Source: Streptomyces smyrnaeus
GTDB lineage: Bacteria > Actinomycetota > Actinomycetes > Streptomycetales > Streptomycetaceae
Assembly (NCBI RefSeq): GCF_017676345.1
Contig: NZ_JAFFZM010000040.1
Span: 1 to 35,299, forward strand
DNA length: 35,299 nucleotides
Direction: 5' to 3'
Within the stretch, counting starts at the first letter, position 1. Each line of letters starts with the position of its first letter. Under the pieces are notes generated by a model. It saw only the letters and a list, made by a program, of their open reading frames with translations. It searched no databases and was not told the origin of the DNA. Position numbers and translations under genes: made by a program. Shown here piece by piece: positions 31,393-35,299 of the stretch.

Positions 31393-32835
31393 ATGGCCGC
31401 GCTCGATCCCCTGTCCGCCATCACCGAAGCATTCACCGGCTTCCTGTTCGGCAAGACGGAGACGACCCGCCTGCCCGTCCGTACGTCCACGGGCCAGGCG
31501 CAGGCCGTCTATCTGCCGACGGCCGCGCCGGGGCTGGGCGACTCCGGCGTCATCATCGGCCGCGAGGTCTACAGCGGGAAGGGCTACATCTACGACCCCT
31601 TCCAGCTGTACGGACAGCAGCTGCCGGCCCCGCACTGGCTGGTGCTGGGCGAGTCCGGCAACGGCAAGTCCGCGCTGGAGAAGACGTATGTGCTGCGCCA
31701 GCTGCGCTTCCGGGACCGGCAGGTGGTGGTCCTGGACGCGCAGGGTGAGGACGGCGTCGGCGAATGGAACCTGATCGCCGAGGAGATGGGCATAACCCCG
31801 ATCCGCCTCGACCCCACCGCCGCGCTCGACCAGGGCATCCGCCTCAACCCGCTCGACCCGGCCATCACCACGACCGGCCAGTTGGCGCTGCTGCGCACCA
31901 TCATCGAGGTCGCCCTGGGCCACGGCCTCGACGAGCGGTCCGGCTTCGCCCTCAAGGTCGCGCACTCCTACGTCAACTCCACCATCACCGACCGCCAGCC
32001 GCGGCTCACCGACATCGTCGAACAGTTGCGCCACCCCAAGCCGGAGTCGGCCGAGGCGATGAACGTCGCCCTGGACGACGTACGCGACTGGGGCCTGGAC
32101 GTCGCCCTCGTCCTCGACCGGCTGGTCGACGGTGACCTGCGCGGCATGTTCGACGGGCCGACGACGGTCGGCATCGACCTGGACGCGCCACTGATCGTGT
32201 TCGACCTCTCCCACATCGACCGCAACTCCATCGCCATGCCGATCCTGATGGCGATCGTCGGAGTCTGGCTCGAACACACCTGGATCCGCCCCGACCGGCG
32301 CAAGCGGATCTTCCTGGTCGAAGAGGCGTGGCACATCATCAACAGCCCCTTCGTGGCACAGCTCTTCCAGCGGCTGCTGAAGTTCGGCCGCCGACTCGGT
32401 CTCTCCTTCGTCGCCGTCGTCCACCACCTCTCCGACGTGGTGGACGGAGCGGCGGCACGCGAGGCCGCAGCAATCTTGAAGATGGCCTCCACCCGGACGA
32501 TCTACGCCCAGAAAGCGGACGAGGCCCGCGCCACCGGCAAGGTGCTGGGCCTGCCGCGCTGGGCGGTGGAGATCATCCCCACCCTGTCGCCCGGTATCGC
32601 CGTATGGGACGTCAACGGCAATGTGCAGGTCGTCAAACACCTGGTCACCGAGGCCGAACGCCCGCTCGTCTTCACCGACCGCGCCATGACCGAGAGCGCC
32701 GCCGAGGCCGAGGCGGAAGCCGCCTCCTTCGAGGCCGCGCTGGAAGCGGACCTGGAGGCCGAGACCGAAGCGCGCGCCATGGCGATGGAACGCGCCCCGT
32801 CCGGACCGGCGACGCCCGGCTCGGGCGTCGCCTGA
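31393..32835 (+). CDS. VirB4-like T4SS ATPase domain protein
   Basis: 480 residues. Walker A GESGNGKS is at 86-93, the VirB4/TraC-type strand VVVLDAQGED follows, Walker B IFLVEEA is at 306-312 and continues WHIINSP, and RRLGLSFVAVVHHLSDV with the MASTRTIYAQ element completes the RecA-like core of VirB4 ATPases. The usual large N-terminal domain is missing and appears on the preceding gene, so the two make a split VirB4. The C-terminus (435-480) is Glu/Ala-rich. GGAGG is 8 nt before ATG 31393. I recall a membrane-located ATP/GTP-binding protein CmdB in the S. coelicolor cmd cluster that this may correspond to. Confidence 0.88.
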   Translation: MAALDPLSAITEAFTGFLFGKTETTRLPVRTSTGQAQAVYLPTAAPGLGDSGVIIGREVYSGKGYIYDPFQLYGQQLPAPHWLVLGESGNGKSALEKTYVLRQLRFRDRQVVVLDAQGEDGVGEWNLIAEEMGITPIRLDPTAALDQGIRLNPLDPAITTTGQLALLRTIIEVALGHGLDERSGFALKVAHSYVNSTITDRQPRLTDIVEQLRHPKPESAEAMNVALDDVRDWGLDVALVLDRLVDGDLRGMFDGPTTVGIDLDAPLIVFDLSHIDRNSIAMPILMAIVGVWLEHTWIRPDRRKRIFLVEEAWHIINSPFVAQLFQRLLKFGRRLGLSFVAVVHHLSDVVDGAAAREAAAILKMASTRTIYAQKADEARATGKVLGLPRWAVEIIPTLSPGIAVWDVNGNVQVVKHLVTEAERPLVFTDRAMTESAAEAEAEAASFEAALEADLEAETEARAMAMERAPSGPATPGSGVA

Positions 32836-32921
32836 CAGGGCACCGCACGACCATCCCACTCGGTGAAGCCGCCGAGGGGATCTTGCCGCCACCGACCGGC
32901 CCCGCTTGAATACCGGTACCG

Positions 32922-34544
32922 ATGCCATACGACGACCGCGAGCGTCACCACCGCCCGGGCAACCACCCGGACCATGACCATGAACCGCACCGGATGCGCC
33001 GCGCATCCGGTGGGGGCGGCCCCGGCATCCCCGACGGCCTCCTGGTGGGCGTCCTCGCCTTCCTGCTGGGCCTCACCGTCTTCGTGTGGACGGCGACGGG
33101 ACTGGCGGGCCTCCTCTCGCACGGAGCCTGGCCCGACGACGTCACCTTCGGCAGGACTCCGCTCGCCGTACGCGAGCTGATCACCGAGCCGCACGACATC
33201 CCCGGCGCCTGGCCGTCGACCCCACGCGGACAACTCTCCGGCTACGGCCTGTTCTGGGGCGTCTTCATCAGCCAACTGATGGTGCTGATGGTGCTCACGG
33301 TCTTCGTCATGGGCACCGTCGCCCGCGCCCGGGCCGTACGAAAGGCCAGGCGCATGTTGCGCGACCGGCCCGGCCAGGAGCAGGAGAGCCCACGCGAGGG
33401 CGGCAGCCCCGGATCCGCGGAGCACCGGGGTGACCGGGGCGACAAGCGCAACCAGGGCGACCAGAGCGACCAAGGTGGGGCACCCACCGGGGAGCCCGGG
33501 AATCCTCCACCGCCCTCGTCAGCGACGGACCCCACGTCGGCGTCGGCGGCAGCGTCGGCACCGGCATCCGCCCCGGGGCCGGGGTCGGCACCGGGGTCGG
33601 CATCGCCGACCTTCCCGCCGCCGGCCCAGTCACCCTCCGCCGAAGCACCTCTCGCCCCGCCCCAAGAGCAGGGGGCGCCCACCCGGCAGGCACCTCCTGT
33701 CGGCCCGCCCAGCCCGCTCGCTCCCACCCTGCTGGGCACGGCAGGCGCCGGAGCCGCCTCCGGCACGAGTGGCGGTCCAGGAGCCCGCGGAGCGGGTGCC
33801 GAGGACCCGGTGACGCAGATCCTGGAGGCCCCGGGCGCCGCGCTCGTCAGCGCGGCCACGCCGGACCTGTGGACCGCCACCAAGACGGCCCGCGCCAAGC
33901 TCGGCCCTGTCCACCTCTTCGACCCGACGCACGCCTGTGACACCCCCGACCGCCTCCGCTGGTCCCCCCACCACGGCTGCGCCGACCGCGCCACGGCCGC
34001 GTCCCGCGCGACATCCCTCCTGGCGCCCCTGCGTTCCCCACGCCCCATCGACGCGACGATCCACACCACGGCGGAGACCGTCCTCCGCTGCTGGCTGCAC
34101 GCCGCCGCACTGGAGAAGCGCCCCTTCCGCGAGGTGCACCGCTGGGCGCTCGCCACGGGCCAGACGGCCGACGCCGTACGTATCCTGCGCACCCACCCCA
34201 AGGCCACCTCCGGCGCCGCCGGTGAGCTGGAGTCCGCGCTCGCGGGTCACCCGCAACTGCGTGCCGACGCGGTCGCCCTGATCCGCCGCGCTCTGGCACC
34301 GCTCGGCCGGCTCCATGTACGCAACGCATGCTCGGCCGAACGAGCCGATCGCCTTGCGTTGGAATCCTTCATCGCCGAAGCGGGCACGCTGTATGTAGTG
34401 GGCGAGGACCCGGAGGTACTGCCGCTCCTCAACGCGCTCACCCAGAGCGTGGTCGAGCACGGCCGCCGCATGGCCGCACGGTCATCTGACGGTCGGCTCG
34501 ACCCACCACTGACATCGGTCCTCCACCTGCCGACGAAACCGTAG
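32922..34544 (+). CDS. Truncated VirD4/TraG-like coupling protein without Walker motifs
   Basis: 540 residues. A His/Asp-rich N-terminus is followed by two membrane helices (about 39-65 and 109-133), then a Pro/Ala/Gly-rich stretch (150-295). From 299 (ILEAPGAALVSAATPDLW, then GPVHLFDPTHACDTPDRLRW, then SPHHGCADRATAASRA) the sequence follows actinobacterial VirD4/TraG coupling proteins just after their Walker A. The Walker A itself is absent, replaced by ARGAGAEDPVTQ. The all-alpha-domain part (TAETVLRCWLHAAALE to ESFIAEAGTLYVVGE) is kept, but the protein ends RLDPPLTSVLHLPTKP where relatives continue VLDE (Walker B). Start 32922 has a weak RBS; ATG 32994 is an alternative. Confidence 0.75.
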   Translation: MPYDDRERHHRPGNHPDHDHEPHRMRRASGGGGPGIPDGLLVGVLAFLLGLTVFVWTATGLAGLLSHGAWPDDVTFGRTPLAVRELITEPHDIPGAWPSTPRGQLSGYGLFWGVFISQLMVLMVLTVFVMGTVARARAVRKARRMLRDRPGQEQESPREGGSPGSAEHRGDRGDKRNQGDQSDQGGAPTGEPGNPPPPSSATDPTSASAAASAPASAPGPGSAPGSASPTFPPPAQSPSAEAPLAPPQEQGAPTRQAPPVGPPSPLAPTLLGTAGAGAASGTSGGPGARGAGAEDPVTQILEAPGAALVSAATPDLWTATKTARAKLGPVHLFDPTHACDTPDRLRWSPHHGCADRATAASRATSLLAPLRSPRPIDATIHTTAETVLRCWLHAAALEKRPFREVHRWALATGQTADAVRILRTHPKATSGAAGELESALAGHPQLRADAVALIRRALAPLGRLHVRNACSAERADRLALESFIAEAGTLYVVGEDPEVLPLLNALTQSVVEHGRRMAARSSDGRLDPPLTSVLHLPTKP

Positions 34545-34550
34545 ACAGCC

Positions 34551-34564
34551 GCAGCGCGGGCTGC
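34551..34564. terminator. Short hairpin between convergent genes
   Basis: GCAGC-GCGG-GCTGC, a 5-bp stem, lies in the 33-bp gap between the coupling-protein-like gene and the reductase gene. Weak, but the only symmetric element there. Confidence 0.3.
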
Positions 34565-34577
34565 TCCGCCCTGCCGT

Positions 34578-35162
34578 CTACCGCACGATCCGGTACCGCA
34601 GATGTGTGATGCCGTCCGGCGTCGCGACGACCTCCCTACGGTCGAGCTCCAGCGGCTCCCCGCCCAGGTGCTCGAACAGGCGCTTGCCGCCGCCCAACAG
34701 CACCGGCACGAGGTGGATCAGCAGCTCGTCCAGCAGCCCGGCCCGGATCGCCTGCTGGGGCACGTCGGCGCCCATGACACTGACGTTCTTGCCGTCGGCA
34801 GCGGCTCGGGCCCGTGTGATCGCGCTCTCCACACCGTCGGTGACGAAGGTGAAGGGCGCATCCGGACCGGCCAGTTCGTCGGGAACGTCGTGGGAGACCA
34901 CGAAATACGGCATCGGAAAAGGCGGTCGACCGCCCCATCGCCCCGCCAGTTCGAACGTCCGGCGCCCGACGACGCACGCCCCGGCACGGTCGAAGTAATC
35001 GTCGACGACCTCGCGGCTGGCCTCCACCATGCTCAGGCCGTGCCCGTGCCGGCTCGCTGCCTCCCCGTTGAACAACCAGCGATGCAACAGCTCGACGTCG
35101 TCCTTGGGACCGGCAACATAGCCGTCGAGCGACATCGACAGCGCCAGGAACACGTCTCCCAT
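34578..35162 (-). CDS. RibD C-terminal / dihydrofolate reductase-family protein
   Basis: 194 residues. VFLALSMSLDGYVAGPKDD is the N-terminal strand and loop of the RibD_C/DHFR-like family, followed by CVVGRRTFELAGRWGG (cofactor region), VTDGVESAITRARAAADGKN and VSVMGADVPQQAIRAGLLDE, where the Gly and acidic loop contact NADPH. It ends LLIHLVPVLLGGGKRLFEHL and ITHLRYRIVR, as in the family. A small NADPH-dependent reductase of unknown substrate. ATG 35162 is preceded by GAGGAAGAAGG; the frame is open to 35249 but that part holds the repeats at 35198-35253. It converges with the coupling-protein-like gene. Confidence 0.88.
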   Translation of the reverse strand: MGDVFLALSMSLDGYVAGPKDDVELLHRWLFNGEAASRHGHGLSMVEASREVVDDYFDRAGACVVGRRTFELAGRWGGRPPFPMPYFVVSHDVPDELAGPDAPFTFVTDGVESAITRARAAADGKNVSVMGADVPQQAIRAGLLDELLIHLVPVLLGGGKRLFEHLGGEPLELDRREVVATPDGITHLRYRIVR

Positions 35163-35197
35163 TGCCTTCTTCCTCTTCGTCTTCTCCGCGCACTCCA

Positions 35198-35216
35198 GAC
35201 TCCAGCAGGTGGAGTC
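35198..35216. promoter_or_regulatory. Inverted repeat upstream of the DHFR-family gene
   Basis: GACTCCA-GCAGG-TGGAGTC, 7-bp arms and 5-nt spacer, 36 bp upstream of ATG 35162. Operator-like position; it could also form a hairpin in the 5' leader. Confidence 0.5.
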
Positions 35217-35229
35217 AGCACGGAAGGCC

Positions 35230-35253
35230 GCATGCACGACTGCATGCACGACT
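35230..35253. repeat. Perfect 12-bp tandem repeat upstream of the DHFR-family gene
   Basis: GCATGCACGACT twice in a row (35230-35241 and 35242-35253), each containing the palindrome GCATGC. It lies 68-91 bp upstream of the gene start, near the inverted repeat at 35198-35216, so both may bind a regulator. Confidence 0.65.
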
Positions 35254-35299
35254 GTAGGTGTCGTACGGGCACGTCCTCTGGATTGCAGAGGAAGAAGGG

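Overview
The window is chromosomal DNA of a Streptomyces or close relative. It is very GC rich, its codons end almost always in G or C, several starts are GTG, and it carries HbhA-like, DUF2516, SpoIIE-phosphatase and NlpC/P60 families that are common in that genus. The order pstSCAB, pit with its PhoU-like partner, then a block of membrane and ATPase genes resembles the region I remember from S. coelicolor (pst, pitH1, then the cmd cluster). That synteny is recall, not a search.

Left third (1-9.4 kb): small regulator/enzyme pairs. These are a short-chain dehydrogenase cut by the window edge and its divergent LysR regulator; a MerR-PP2C fusion; a remnant of an ArsR-type regulator; an imine-reductase-like enzyme divergent from an HxlR regulator; a SnoaL-like protein; a second dehydrogenase next to an Rrf2 regulator, with two matching palindromes in front of the two genes; and an FAD/NAD(P)-binding oxidoreductase divergent from a LuxR regulator.

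Middle (9.5-24 kb): xre, an HbhA-like gene and a DUF2516 gene on the plus strand, then a response-regulator/SpoIIE phosphatase and a secreted NlpC/P60 hydrolase on the minus strand. Next is the phosphate block: a PHO-box-like repeat, pstS, a long stem-loop, pstC-pstA-pstB, a terminator, and a PhoU-like (DUF47)-pit operon on the opposite strand. A csoR gene with a clear operator, two small genes, a lipoprotein and a PAP2 phosphatase follow. The PAP2 gene is preceded by four 11-nt-phased GGTNA units that could make it a member of the phosphate regulon.

Right third (24.3-34.5 kb): this is the most interesting part. A transglycosylase/NlpC hydrolase, a two-helix pilin-like protein, a VirB8/TcpC-like protein, a VirB6/TrbL-like membrane protein, a PrgI/VirB3 plus VirB4-N-terminal protein, a separate VirB4 ATPase domain, and a coupling-protein-like membrane protein together look like a chromosomal type IV secretion apparatus. 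No relaxase is visible. The coupling-protein homologue has lost its Walker A segment and stops where Walker B should be. An O-methyltransferase and a YiaAB-type membrane protein sit inside the cluster. The window ends with a RibD/DHFR-family reductase gene on the minus strand.
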